Shown in pieces: positions 44,524-53,328 of a DNA stretch of 64,000 nt. The position numbers were made by a program, and so were the translations under genes. Position 1 is the first letter of the stretch. Each line of letters begins with the position of its first letter. The stretch is from Sulfitobacter noctilucae (GTDB lineage: Bacteria; Pseudomonadota; Alphaproteobacteria; Rhodobacterales; Rhodobacteraceae), in NCBI RefSeq assembly GCF_000622365.1, contig NZ_JASC01000014.1, forward strand, positions 1,612,001 through 1,676,000, given 5' to 3'. Under the pieces are notes generated by a model. It was given only the letters and a program-made list of their open reading frames with translations. It had not been told where the DNA came from and searched no databases.

Positions 44524-44964
44524 ATGTTCGCTGATTTTCTCAAACGCCTCACCGCACCCGAGCCCGCTCCGCTGGCCGACACTGATGCCCGCCTTGCGCT
44601 GACAGCGCTTTTGGTGCGGGTCGCCCGGTCTGACAATGATTATGCTGTGGAAGAGGTGCGCCGAATCGAAGCCATTGCCGCCGCCCGCTACGGCCTTGAC
44701 GCCGAAGGTGCCAACGCCTTGCGCGTAGAGGCCGAAGCGTTGGAGCGCGAAGCCCCCGACACTGTCCGTTTTACCCGCGCCATCAAAGACGCTGTGCCCT
44801 ACCCCGAACGTCTTGGCGTGATCGAAGCACTTTGGCAGGTTGTATTGGCCGATGGCACCAGATCGGATGAGGAAAATGCCGTGCTCCGTCTGGTCGCCAG
44901 CCTGATCGGTGTCTCTGATCCGGACAGCGCGATGGCGCGCCAACGGGTCGAAGACGCAGGCTGA
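44524..44964 (+). CDS. TerB-like domain protein (second of two)
   Basis: 146 residues, paralog of the gene just upstream. LALTALLVRVARSDNDYAVEEVRRI and VIEALWQVVLADGTRSDEENAVLRLVA repeat the TerB blocks in the same places. The start ATG 44524 is where similarity begins; a longer frame to 44488 has no support. Possibly acts as a heterodimer with its neighbour (inference). Confidence 0.82.
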   Translation: MFADFLKRLTAPEPAPLADTDARLALTALLVRVARSDNDYAVEEVRRIEAIAAARYGLDAEGANALRVEAEALEREAPDTVRFTRAIKDAVPYPERLGVIEALWQVVLADGTRSDEENAVLRLVASLIGVSDPDSAMARQRVEDAG

Positions 44965-45016
44965 CCGCCTGATCTTTGTACTGACGCGTGGTCAGCCAGG
45001 GCCGTAGTGTGGTGAA

Positions 45017-45030
45017 TGGATTGCAATCCA
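45017..45030. promoter_or_regulatory. 14-base perfect palindrome upstream of the ABC transporter operon
   Basis: TGGATTGCAATCCA is fully palindromic and lies 54 bases before the start of the ATPase gene, a good place for an operator. No regulator gene is adjacent. Confidence 0.45.
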
Positions 45031-45083
45031 CGCGGCTTTGGCGCCTTATGCTGCATTGAAACAGCAAAAACGGTTTTTCCGAC

Positions 45084-45860
45084 GTGAACGCCCCCTCTCC
45101 GGTCATTCAGATCAACGAGCTCCACAAAGCCTATGGTGCCCTTGAAGTGATCAAGGGTGTGAGCCTGAGTGCGCCCCGCGGCTCTGTGATATCGCTGATT
45201 GGCTCTTCCGGCTCCGGCAAATCGACGCTGCTGCGATGTTGCAATCTGCTGGAAGACAGCCAGCAAGGCGAGATTCTGTTCAAGGGCGAGCCTGTCACGT
45301 GGAAAGGCAGCGGCGATGCCCGCCGGCCGGCAGATCCCAAGCAGGTGCTGCGCATCCGCACGAACCTCAGCATGGTGTTCCAGCAATTCAACCTTTGGGC
45401 GCATATGACGATCCTGCAAAACGTCATGGAAGCCCCCCTGACTGTGTTACGCCGCGACCGGGCCGAGGTCGAGAGTGCCGCCCGCGCCTATCTGGACAAG
45501 GTTGGCATCGGCGACAAATGCGACGTCTACCCGGCCCAACTGTCGGGGGGCCAACAACAACGGGCCGCCATCGCGCGCGCCCTTTGCATGGAACCCGAAG
45601 CACTGCTGTTTGACGAGCCGACATCCGCGCTCGACCCCGAGCTTGAGCAGGAAGTGATCAAGGTGATCAAGGATCTGGCGGCTGAAGGCCGCACCATGAT
45701 TATTGTCACCCATGATATGAAACTGGCCGCTGATGTCTCTGACCACGTTATCTTCCTGCATCAGGGTCTGATCGAAGAAGAAGGGCCACCCGATAGCTTG
45801 TTCGGTGCGCCTAAATCCGAACGCCTGCAAGGGTTCCTTTCGGCCACCTTTGCATCGTAA
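45084..45860 (+). CDS. Polar amino acid / opine / polyamine-type ABC transporter ATP-binding protein
   Basis: 258 residues of the HisP/OccP class. Walker A is [10 protein letters not shown]-loop [12 protein letters not shown], signature [15 protein letters not shown], Walker [14 protein letters not shown] and the H-loop TH of [13 protein letters not shown]. The insertion between Walker A and Q-loop ([17 protein letters not shown]) is typical of the histidine/octopine group. GTG start. It energises the two permeases encoded downstream. Confidence 0.95.
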   Translation: MNAPSPVIQINELHKAYGALEVIKGVSLSAPRGSVISLIGSSGSGKSTLLRCCNLLEDSQQGEILFKGEPVTWKGSGDARRPADPKQVLRIRTNLSMVFQQFNLWAHMTILQNVMEAPLTVLRRDRAEVESAARAYLDKVGIGDKCDVYPAQLSGGQQQRAAIARALCMEPEALLFDEPTSALDPELEQEVIKVIKDLAAEGRTMIIVTHDMKLAADVSDHVIFLHQGLIEEEGPPDSLFGAPKSERLQGFLSATFAS

Positions 45861-45898
45861 AATATGCTACCAAAACCAATAAACGGGAGTTTTCCACT

Positions 45899-46636
45899 AT
45901 GAAAAAGATCATCCTTTCCAGTGTCGCACTGGCGCTTAGCGCAGGTGTTGCACTGGCCGACGGCCACGCCAAGACCATCCGCATGGGGACCGAGGGCGCA
46001 TACCCTCCCTACAACTTCCTCAACGATGCGGGTGAAGTCGACGGTTATGAGCGCGAGATGGGCGATGAGATGTGCAAACGCGCCGAGCTGACTTGCGAGT
46101 GGGTCACAAACGAATGGGACAGCATCATCCCCAACCTGACCTCGGGCAACTATGACACCATCATCGCGGGCATGTCGATCACCGACGAGCGCGACGAAGT
46201 CATTGATTTCACGCAAAACTACATCCCACCGGCCTCTTCCGCCTATATGGCGAAATCTGCTGATGCAGACCTGACTGGCGGCGTGATTGCCGCGCAGACC
46301 AGCACCATCCAGGCAGGCTATGTCGCGGAATCCGGCGCGACTTTGCTTGAATTTGCGACCTATGACGACACGGTTGCGGCTGTGATGTCCGGTGAAGCGG
46401 ATGCAGTTTTCGCCGATAAGGACGCGCTGGTGCCAACGGTCGAAGCTTCCGGCGGCGAGTTGGTCTTCGCAGGGGACGACGTGCCACTGGGTGGCGGCGT
46501 TGGCATGGGTCTTCGCGAAAGCGATACCGAGCTCAAAGAGAAGTTCAACGCGGCCATCACCTCGATGAAAGAGGACGGCACCATCAACGCAGCCATTGTT
46601 AAATGGTTCGGCGAAGACGCCAAAGTCTTCGAATAA
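45899..46636 (+). CDS. Periplasmic substrate-binding protein of the ABC transporter
   Basis: 245 residues with a Sec signal peptide (KKIILSSVALALSAGVALA). The mature SBP_bac_3 fold shows IRMGTEGAYPPYNFLNDAGE, GYEREMGDEMCKRAEL, WDSIIPNLTSGNYDTIIAGM and RDEVIDFTQNY, as in arginine/ornithine/octopine binding proteins. It delivers a basic amino acid or polyamine-like ligand to the permeases. A terminator-like stem follows, which would keep its mRNA more abundant than that of the permeases. Confidence 0.95.
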   Translation: MKKIILSSVALALSAGVALADGHAKTIRMGTEGAYPPYNFLNDAGEVDGYEREMGDEMCKRAELTCEWVTNEWDSIIPNLTSGNYDTIIAGMSITDERDEVIDFTQNYIPPASSAYMAKSADADLTGGVIAAQTSTIQAGYVAESGATLLEFATYDDTVAAVMSGEADAVFADKDALVPTVEASGGELVFAGDDVPLGGGVGMGLRESDTELKEKFNAAITSMKEDGTINAAIVKWFGEDAKVFE

Positions 46637-46644
46637 GATCAATT

Positions 46645-46674
46645 GGGGCGGGCCGGATCGGCCTGCCCCCTTTT
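46645..46674 (+). terminator. Terminator-like stem between binding-protein and permease genes
   Basis: GGGGCGGGCCG (46645-46655) pairs with CGGCCTGCCCC (46659-46669) with one G-U, loop GAT, then CTTTT. It starts 8 bases after the binding-protein stop. In ABC operons such stems often give partial termination and protect the binding-protein mRNA. Confidence 0.7.
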
Positions 46675-46714
46675 GCCATGCACCTGATCCATCCCCACAC
46701 CCTGCGGCTCCGCG

Positions 46715-47596
46715 ATGTTTGAATATTGCGTTGATCCACCCTCGCTAGAGGGGCTGGTGTGGCTAAGCTGTTATCTGACAACCGGCAAACACATGGCCTT
46801 TTACGGGGCCTTCGGCACTGTGCTGTTGTTGCTGGCCATAACCGCGCCCACGGCGCTTGCCTTTGGCTTCGGCGGCGCGATGGCTGCCCGTGCAAGGCTG
46901 GCCCCCCTGCGCTGGTTTGGCAAAGGCTATATCGCCATCGTGCGCGGCGTACCGGATATCGCGTTTTTCCTGTTCTTTGTTATCGCGCTGGATCAGGGCA
47001 TCGAATACCTGCGCCACCGCTGGAAATGCCCCGAGTGGGATGAACCCATTCGGCAAGGCAGTGACTTCCTTGTCTGTCAGGCGGCCAAGATGCCTTTAGG
47101 TAATTCCGCACAATGGGTGCATGAAGCCTATGGCTTTTCCCTCGCCGTACTGACATTTGCCATTGTTTTCGGGGCCTTCGCCGCCAACGTGCTTTTTGGC
47201 GCGATGCAGGCCGTGCCGCGTGCGCAGATAGAGACTGCGGAAGCCTATGGCATGTCCCCGCGCCAGACCTTCTGGCGCATCACCGTACCTCAGATGTGGG
47301 TCTATGCCCTGCCCGGCCTGTCGAACTTGTGGATGGTGCTGATCAAGGCCACGCCGCTGTTGTTCCTTCTGGGCGTGGAAGACATCGTTTATTGGGCGCG
47401 TGACCTTGGTTCGGCCAAGACTCCGCGTTTCACCGACTACCCGCATGGCGACTGGCGGGTCTATTACTTCCTGGTGCTTTTGATATTCTATCTGGCCTTC
47501 ACGCGGGTCTCTGAGGTGGTGCTGGATCGCGTGATGGCGCGGCTCACCCTTGGCCAGGCCACAACGGCAGGCGAAGCCCAAAGGAAAGGCGCATGA
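46715..47596 (+). CDS. ABC transporter permease (HisQ-like)
   Basis: 293 residues with about six membrane helices. The EAA loop reads ETAEAYGMSPRQTFWRITVPQM, placing it in the polar amino acid permease family. An insertion with four Cys-containing positions around 105-128 (WKCPEWDEP, LVCQAAKMP) enlarges a loop between helices. Its TGA overlaps the ATG of a 30-codon ORF at 47593. Partner of the second permease. Confidence 0.92.
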   Translation: MFEYCVDPPSLEGLVWLSCYLTTGKHMAFYGAFGTVLLLLAITAPTALAFGFGGAMAARARLAPLRWFGKGYIAIVRGVPDIAFFLFFVIALDQGIEYLRHRWKCPEWDEPIRQGSDFLVCQAAKMPLGNSAQWVHEAYGFSLAVLTFAIVFGAFAANVLFGAMQAVPRAQIETAEAYGMSPRQTFWRITVPQMWVYALPGLSNLWMVLIKATPLLFLLGVEDIVYWARDLGSAKTPRFTDYPHGDWRVYYFLVLLIFYLAFTRVSEVVLDRVMARLTLGQATTAGEAQRKGA

Positions 47597-47685
47597 CCAG
47601 TCCTATTCAGTTAACGCTGGCCGAACGCGCATGCGGTGCATACGCTGCCTCGGCCTCGTTGCTCCAGATGGAGCAACGGGCATGA
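47593..47685 (+). CDS. Small ORF between the two permease genes, translationally coupled to both
   Basis: 30 codons starting MTSPIQLTLAERACGAYAAS. Its ATG overlaps the stop of permease 1 (ATGA at 47593-47596) and its TGA overlaps the start of permease 2 (ATGA at 47682-47685). No homology recognised. It could be a true small protein, a translational coupling device that carries ribosomes to permease 2, or chance; the exact overlaps at both ends favour a real coupling role. Confidence 0.5.
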   Translation: MTSPIQLTLAERACGAYAASASLLQMEQRA

Positions 47686-48488
47686 GCTGTTTGCAGACCA
47701 TCCAGGACTACGGCCTGCGGTCCCTGGGCATCGGCGAACGCCTGCTGCCGCGCGACAATTTCACCTTATGTGAACAAGTCATATTGATCGGTTCCGGCAT
47801 GATCTGGAACGTTTACTTTGGTGTTTTTGCTCTGGCTTCCGGCTTTCTGCTGGCCACCCTTCTGGGCGTTGGCAAGGCCAGCACCAATCCGCTGTTCCGC
47901 AAACCAGCTTCATGGTTCATCTTTCTGTTTCGCGGCTCACCGCTCTTTATCCAGTTCTTCTTTGGCTACTTCCTGTTTCTGTCGCTCAAACAACACGCGC
48001 CCATTTTCGACGCTTTCTCTGCCGCATGGTTGGGTGCATTGGTTGTGCTGTTTTTCAACACCGCTGCCTACACCGGTGAGATTTTCTATGGTGCCTTGCA
48101 ATCGGTGCCCAAGGGCGATGTGGAGGCTGCCGACGCCTACGGTCTGACCGGCTGGACCCGCTTTCGCCGAGTGATCTGGCCCACGATGCTGCGGCTGGCC
48201 TGGCCTGCCTATACCAACGAGGCAATTTTCCTGTTCCACGCCACCACGCTGGTGTTTTTCAGCGGCTTTCCCGCGCAGCAGCAAATGGGGGATGCGCTTT
48301 ATTATGCCAGCTATTTTGCGGACAAGACTTTCAACCCGTTCATCCCCTACCCCATCCTAGCAGGTTATTTCATCGCTCTTACGCTTGTCATCATTGGCAT
48401 CTTCGGCACCATCAACCGGCGTCTGAACCGTCACCTGCCCAGAAGCCAGAGGCGAAAAATACGCTTGCGTCCCAATCTGATACGGTAG
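47682..48488 (+). CDS. ABC transporter permease (HisM-like)
   Basis: 268 residues, about five membrane helices. The EAA loop reads EAADAYGLTGWTRFRRVIWPTM, and FIFLFRGSPLFIQFFFGYF is typical of the HisM side. ATG 47682 with GGAG nine bases upstream is preferred; longer frames to 47550 overlap permease 1 in another phase. The C-terminus is basic (RRLNRHLPRSQRRKIRLRP), likely cytoplasmic. Confidence 0.92.
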   Translation: MSCLQTIQDYGLRSLGIGERLLPRDNFTLCEQVILIGSGMIWNVYFGVFALASGFLLATLLGVGKASTNPLFRKPASWFIFLFRGSPLFIQFFFGYFLFLSLKQHAPIFDAFSAAWLGALVVLFFNTAAYTGEIFYGALQSVPKGDVEAADAYGLTGWTRFRRVIWPTMLRLAWPAYTNEAIFLFHATTLVFFSGFPAQQQMGDALYYASYFADKTFNPFIPYPILAGYFIALTLVIIGIFGTINRRLNRHLPRSQRRKIRLRPNLIR

Positions 48489-48496
48489 TATCCAAG

Positions 48497-48508
48497 ATTT
48501 GATCAAAT
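48497..48508. promoter_or_regulatory. 12-base palindrome before the gamma-glutamyl ligase genes
   Basis: ATTTGATCAAAT is perfectly palindromic and sits in the 105-base gap between the transporter genes and the glutamine-synthetase-like genes, 86 bases before the ATG. Possible operator for an internal promoter; sequence differs from the palindrome at 45017. Confidence 0.4.
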
Positions 48509-48593
48509 TATCCGGCGCGTGGGCGGCGGGTGCCTTTGGTGGGCGCATCCGCGTCACACCGAACCGCATGGCCCACCGCCCAACTGGTGTGTT

Positions 48594-49928
48594 ATGAACA
48601 ACTGGCTTCGCAAAAATCCCGCCTTCCGCTCTGTGCGCGTGGCCGCCGCTGATCTGAATGGTCAGCCCCGTGGCAAACGCATCCCAACCCGGTTTGCCGA
48701 TAAGGCACTAGAAGACGGCACCCGCTTTCCTTTCTCCGTTCTGAACCTTGATATCTGGGGCGAAGATATCGAAGACAGTCCGCTGGTGATGGAAAGCGGC
48801 GACAAGGACGGCGTGCTACGCCCGACCGAACGTGGCTTTATGCCCATGCCGTGGCTGGAAACGCCCACCGCTCTGCTACCCATCTGGATGTATCACGACG
48901 ATGGCCGCCCCTTTGCGGGCGATCCGCGGCACGCGCTCAACACCGTTTTGAAACGGTTCAAGGCGCGGGGCCTGACCCCCGTTTGCGCGGTCGAGCTTGA
49001 GTTTTTCCTGATCGACGATTCAGGGCGCAAGCTGCAAGTGCCCCCCTCCCCGCGTTCGGGCAAACGCCGTCAGGCAGGTGACATCCTGTCGATGCGCGCG
49101 CTGGATCAGTTCGACAACTTTTTCACCGAGCTTTATGACGCCTGCGAGGAAATGGACATTCCCGCCGATACCGCCATATCGGAAGCCGGTCTGGGCCAGT
49201 TCGAGATCAACCTGATGCACTGTGATGATGCCCTGCGCGCTGCCGATGATGCATGGCTGTTCAAGATGCTGGTCAAAGGCTTGGCCCGCAAACACGGATT
49301 TGCCGCCAGCTTTATGGCCAAACCCTATCCCGACTATGCAGGATCGGGTTTGCACATGCATTTTTCTGTGCTGGATGCAGAGGGCAATAACGTCTTTGAC
49401 AATGATGGCCCCGAAGGTACCGACATGCTGCGCCATGCGGTGGCGGGCTGTCTCGACGCGATGGCAGGCTCGGGCCTGATCTTTGCGCCTCATGCCAACA
49501 GCTATGACCGGATTGTACCCGAGGCCCATGCGCCGACTTCCGTTTGCTGGGCCTACGAGAACCGCACGTCCTCTATCCGCATCCCGTCGGGCAACCCCAA
49601 GGCACGGCGGATCGAACATCGCGTGGCGGGCGGCGATGTGAACCCCTATCTGATGCTGACAGCGGTGCTGGGCGCGGCCATCAACGGGATTGAGGACGCG
49701 GTAGAGCCGCCTGCCCCGATCAGTGGCAATGCCTATGCCGCCAAGCTGCCACAGATCCCAGGCGACTGGAAAACCGCCATTGATCTGTTTGAAACCGATG
49801 CAGCGGTCGCCCGTATCTTTGCCCCCGACCTTATCCGCAATCTTGTCCTGACCAAGCGGCAGGAATTGCGAGATATGGAAGAGCTTTCGACCGAGGAACA
49901 GGTCGAGATTTATCTCGAAACCGTGTAA
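48594..49928 (+). CDS. Glutamine synthetase family protein, gamma-glutamylpolyamine synthetase-like (first copy)
   Basis: 444 residues. The beta-grasp N-terminus has VAAADLNGQPRGKRIP, then CAVELEFFLID, ISEAGLGQFEINL and GSGLHMHFSVLD for metal and glutamate binding, ending with RTSSIRIPSGNPKARRIEHRVAGGDVNPYL. This is the PuuA-like branch that ligates glutamate to an amine rather than to ammonia. ATG 48594 is preferred to a longer frame at 48519. It lies nine bases before the amidotransferase gene. The neighbouring oxidase supports polyamine or related amine breakdown. Confidence 0.88.
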   Translation: MNNWLRKNPAFRSVRVAAADLNGQPRGKRIPTRFADKALEDGTRFPFSVLNLDIWGEDIEDSPLVMESGDKDGVLRPTERGFMPMPWLETPTALLPIWMYHDDGRPFAGDPRHALNTVLKRFKARGLTPVCAVELEFFLIDDSGRKLQVPPSPRSGKRRQAGDILSMRALDQFDNFFTELYDACEEMDIPADTAISEAGLGQFEINLMHCDDALRAADDAWLFKMLVKGLARKHGFAASFMAKPYPDYAGSGLHMHFSVLDAEGNNVFDNDGPEGTDMLRHAVAGCLDAMAGSGLIFAPHANSYDRIVPEAHAPTSVCWAYENRTSSIRIPSGNPKARRIEHRVAGGDVNPYLMLTAVLGAAINGIEDAVEPPAPISGNAYAAKLPQIPGDWKTAIDLFETDAAVARIFAPDLIRNLVLTKRQELRDMEELSTEEQVEIYLETV

Positions 49929-49937
49929 GGACAGCGC

Positions 49938-50615
49938 ATGAAGATCGGTATTCTGATCACGGGGCATCCCCCCGAAGAACTGGCCGCGAACGGCCGCTAT
50001 GACGCCTATTTCCGCCGCCTGTTGGGAGAAACGACATTCACCTATGAAGCGTGGTCCGTCGTCGACGGTGAGATGCCGGCAAGCGTGGACGCAGCAGACG
50101 GATGGCTGATTACCGGCTCGAAACACGGTGCCTATGAGGATCATCCCTGGATCCCGCCGCTTGAGGATTTCATCCGTGTATGCTGGAGCGCAAAACGCCC
50201 GATGATCGGCGTGTGTTTCGGCCACCAGATCATTGCTCAGGCGATGGGGGGCACGGTAGAAAAGTTTTCCAAAGGTTGGTCCGTGGGGGCTGTGGATTAC
50301 ACCATTGACGGTGAGACCTACGCCATTAACGCTTGGCATCAGGATCAAGTTGTCCAGAAGCCGGAAACGGCACAGGTCATCGGCTCTAGCGATTTCTGCG
50401 CGAATGCAGTTTTAGCCTATGACGACACATTCTGGACCATCCAGCCCCATCCCGAATACGATCATGATTTCATTGATGGCCTGCTGACCTACCGTGGCAA
50501 GGGGGTAGTTCCCGACCCGCTGTTGGATGCAGCAAAGATCAAACTCAATACAGCACTCGACAGCGCAAAGGTCGCAGCGCAGATGACCCAATTTTTCAAG
50601 AAAGAGAGGGCCTGA
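49938..50615 (+). CDS. Class I glutamine amidotransferase-like protein
   Basis: 225 residues with nucleophile Cys in IGVCFGHQI and the His/Glu pair in IQPHPEYDHD, so the catalytic triad is intact. It lacks a synthetase partner domain and resembles the GMP-synthase-type GATase fold. Set between two gamma-glutamyl ligase genes, it probably hydrolyses a gamma-glutamyl amide intermediate (PuuD-like role), although it is not of the PuuD sequence family; that is inference. TGATG overlap with the next gene. Confidence 0.87.
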   Translation: MKIGILITGHPPEELAANGRYDAYFRRLLGETTFTYEAWSVVDGEMPASVDAADGWLITGSKHGAYEDHPWIPPLEDFIRVCWSAKRPMIGVCFGHQIIAQAMGGTVEKFSKGWSVGAVDYTIDGETYAINAWHQDQVVQKPETAQVIGSSDFCANAVLAYDDTFWTIQPHPEYDHDFIDGLLTYRGKGVVPDPLLDAAKIKLNTALDSAKVAAQMTQFFKKERA

Positions 50616-51973
50616 TGGCCGATATGATCAAGCGCCTGCCGGGCGCGGCGCAAGTTTACCTTGAAGGCAAACGCCTTGATGAGGTGGAGTGCATCATCTC
50701 GGACCTGCCCGGCATTGCACGCGGCAAGGCGGTGCCTGCGTCCAAGTTTGAAAAGCAGGAGTATTTCCACCTGCCCGACAGCATATTTTACCAGACCATC
50801 ACCGGCGATTGGGGCGAAGCGGCGGGGGAAGACGGCTTTACCGAGAAGGACATGATCCTCAAGCCCGATATGGAGACCGCAACCGCCGCCCCCTGGACCG
50901 GCGACTGGACCCTGCAAGTGATCCATGATGCCTACGACCGCAACAACAAGCCGGTGGAATTCTCGCCGCGCAATGTGCTGAAACGGGTGGTCCAGCTTTA
51001 CCGGGACAAAGGATGGGAGCCGGTGGTGGCCCCCGAGATGGAATTTTTTCTCGTCGCCCGCAACCTCGACCCGGCCCATGCGATCGAGCCCATGATCGGC
51101 CGCTCTGGCCGACCTGCCGCCGCACGGCAGGCCTATTCCATGACGGCTGTCGATGAATTTGGCCCCGTGATCGACGACATTTATGACTTTGCCGAAGCGC
51201 AGGGATTCGAGATTGATGGCATCACCCAGGAAGGCGGTGCGGGGCAGTTGGAGATCAACCTGCTGCACGGTGATCCGGTGAAACTGGCCGACGAGGTGTT
51301 CTATTTTAAACGCCTGATCCGCGAGGCCGCTTTGCGGCACAATTGTTATGCCACCTTCATGGCCAAGCCGATTGAAGACGAGCCGGGATCGGCCATGCAT
51401 ATCCACCATTCGGTGCTGGATGCAAAAACCGGCGAAAACATCTTTGCCAAGGCGGATGGGTCGGAAACCGATGCCTTCATGTATTACATTGCCGGGATGC
51501 AGAACCACATGCCATCGGCCCTTGCTGTGATCGCGCCCTATGTGAACAGCTACCGCCGCTATGTCAAAGACCATGCCGCGCCCATCAACCTCGAATGGGG
51601 CCGCGACAACCGCACCACGGGCATTCGGATACCGCTCTCCAGCACTCAAGCGCGGCGGGTCGAAAACCGGCTGGCCGGGATGGATTGCAACCCCTATCTT
51701 GCCATCGCTGCCTCTTTGGCCTGCGGGTATTTGGGTCTTATAGACGCTCAGATGCCGAAGGACGAATTCAAGGGCGATGCCTATGATGGCGAAGGCGATA
51801 TCCCGCGGGTTCTGGGCCAGGCGCTGGACCTTTTCGAAGGCGCAAGCGCGCTGCATGAAGTGATGGGGGCGGAGTTCGCCCGTGTCTATGCCATCGTGAA
51901 ACGCGCCGAATATGATGAGTTCTTGCAGGTGATTTCCCCTTGGGAGCGCGAGCACCTTCTGCTGAACGTTTAA
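50615..51973 (+). CDS. puuA: Glutamine synthetase family protein, gamma-glutamylputrescine synthetase-like (second copy)
   Basis: 452 residues. Metal and substrate blocks: VAPEMEFFLVAR, QEGGAGQLEINLLHG, GSAMHIHHSVLDAKTG, INLEWGRDNRTTGIRIP and RVENRLAGMDCNPYLAIAAS. It is close to PuuA-type enzymes in its missing adenylylation loop. It overlaps the amidotransferase stop by one base and is followed by a PuuB-like oxidase, so glutamylation then oxidation of putrescine or a similar amine is the likely route. It is clearly different from the first copy, which suggests distinct substrates or a heteromer. Confidence 0.9.
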   Translation: MADMIKRLPGAAQVYLEGKRLDEVECIISDLPGIARGKAVPASKFEKQEYFHLPDSIFYQTITGDWGEAAGEDGFTEKDMILKPDMETATAAPWTGDWTLQVIHDAYDRNNKPVEFSPRNVLKRVVQLYRDKGWEPVVAPEMEFFLVARNLDPAHAIEPMIGRSGRPAAARQAYSMTAVDEFGPVIDDIYDFAEAQGFEIDGITQEGGAGQLEINLLHGDPVKLADEVFYFKRLIREAALRHNCYATFMAKPIEDEPGSAMHIHHSVLDAKTGENIFAKADGSETDAFMYYIAGMQNHMPSALAVIAPYVNSYRRYVKDHAAPINLEWGRDNRTTGIRIPLSSTQARRVENRLAGMDCNPYLAIAASLACGYLGLIDAQMPKDEFKGDAYDGEGDIPRVLGQALDLFEGASALHEVMGAEFARVYAIVKRAEYDEFLQVISPWEREHLLLNV

Positions 51974-52017
51974 TACGTTGAGCGGTCGGTCTTTGGTATT
52001 TGCAAAAGGGTGAAACC

Positions 52018-53322
52018 ATGAACCTGCTCTATGCCAATGACCTGCGCGGCCAGTATCCAGCCAGCTATTATGCGGCCACAGCCACACCCTTGGAGCGGTT
52101 TGCCCCGCTGAAAGGCGCTGTAAAGGCGGATGTGTGCATTGTCGGCGGCGGCTATACCGGTCTGTCTGCGGCGCTGCATCTGGCGCAGGCGGGACGCGAT
52201 GTGGTGCTTTTGGAGGCGCAGCGGGTCGGCTTTGGCGCGTCCGGGCGCAATGGCGGACAGTTGGGCACCGGCCAGCGGGTCGAGCAGGACGCGCTGGAAC
52301 GTATGGCCGGCGATGCACAGGCCCGGCTGTTGTGGGACATGGGGCTCGATGCTGTGGCGCTGGTAAAGGATCTGATTGCCACGCATGACATCGACTGTGA
52401 CCTTAAACCCGGCGTGGCATGGACGGCCTCCAGCGACAAGGACGTAGGGCATTTGCATCGTTATGCAGATCATCTGCGACAGGCCTATGGATATGAGGAG
52501 ATCGAGACACTGGATCATGCGGGGTTGCAGCAGGTATGCCCCTCGCCTGACTACCGCGGGGGTATTCTGGATGTAGGGTCGGCGCATTTGCATCCGCTGA
52601 ACCTTGCTCTGGGTCTGGCGCGGGCCGCGAAGGACGCGGGCGTGCGCATATACGAGCGCAGCGCCGTGCATCGTATCGACGAGCGCATATCAGCCAAAGT
52701 CGCCACTGACGCAGGGCATGTGATTGCGGAACACGTCATTCTGGGCTGCAATGGTTATCTGGGCAGCCTGAACCGCAAAGTGGCCGCACGGGTGATGCCG
52801 ATCAACAACTTCATCGCCGCAACGGAGCCTTTGGGCGAGCGGATGAATGACGTGCTGCCGCGTGATGTGGCGGTGGCCGACAGCCGCTTTGTCGTGAACT
52901 ACTTTCGCCGGTCCCCGGATGGGCGGCTACTGTTTGGCGGTGGGGAAAGCTATGGCTACAGGTTTCCTGCGGACATCGCCGCCAAAGTGCGCAAACCGAT
53001 GTCCGTGGTGTTTCCGCAATTGAAAGACGTGAAGATCGACTACGCCTGGGGTGGTACGCTGGCGATCACCATGAAGCGCCTGCCCTATCTGGCACGGGTT
53101 GCGCCGAACATTCTGTCAGCATCCGGCTATTCCGGGCATGGTGTTGGCACGGCCACACATGCGGGCAAACTGATGGCCTTGGCGGTGCAAGGCGACAGCG
53201 ACGGGTTTGATGCCATGTCAGTGATCCCGACGCAGCCTTTTCCGGGCGGTGCCGCGCTGCGCAATCCGGTCCTGGCGCTTGCGATGTCCTGGTATGCTTT
53301 GCGTGACCGTCTGGGGGTCTAG
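52018..53322 (+). CDS. puuB: FAD-dependent oxidoreductase, gamma-glutamylputrescine oxidase-like
   Basis: 434 residues of the DAO family. The FAD-binding Rossmann motif is VCIVGGGYTGLSAALHLAQ near residue 40, followed by GFGASGRNGGQLGTGQR. The end block SGYSGHGVGTATHAGKLMA binds FAD. It would oxidise a gamma-glutamyl-amine to an aldehyde with release of ammonia and peroxide. The start at ATG 52018 follows AAGGGTG; a TTG at 52000 would add six residues. Last gene of the transporter-catabolic group, convergent with phaR. Confidence 0.9.
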   Translation: MNLLYANDLRGQYPASYYAATATPLERFAPLKGAVKADVCIVGGGYTGLSAALHLAQAGRDVVLLEAQRVGFGASGRNGGQLGTGQRVEQDALERMAGDAQARLLWDMGLDAVALVKDLIATHDIDCDLKPGVAWTASSDKDVGHLHRYADHLRQAYGYEEIETLDHAGLQQVCPSPDYRGGILDVGSAHLHPLNLALGLARAAKDAGVRIYERSAVHRIDERISAKVATDAGHVIAEHVILGCNGYLGSLNRKVAARVMPINNFIAATEPLGERMNDVLPRDVAVADSRFVVNYFRRSPDGRLLFGGGESYGYRFPADIAAKVRKPMSVVFPQLKDVKIDYAWGGTLAITMKRLPYLARVAPNILSASGYSGHGVGTATHAGKLMALAVQGDSDGFDAMSVIPTQPFPGGAALRNPVLALAMSWYALRDRLGV

Positions 53323-53328
53323 GCCGCC

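Noticed and set aside
50489-52318. 609-codon open frame on the minus strand opposite the second glutamine-synthetase-like gene
   Set aside because: Shadow of puuA and its neighbours; low-complexity translation and no start context.
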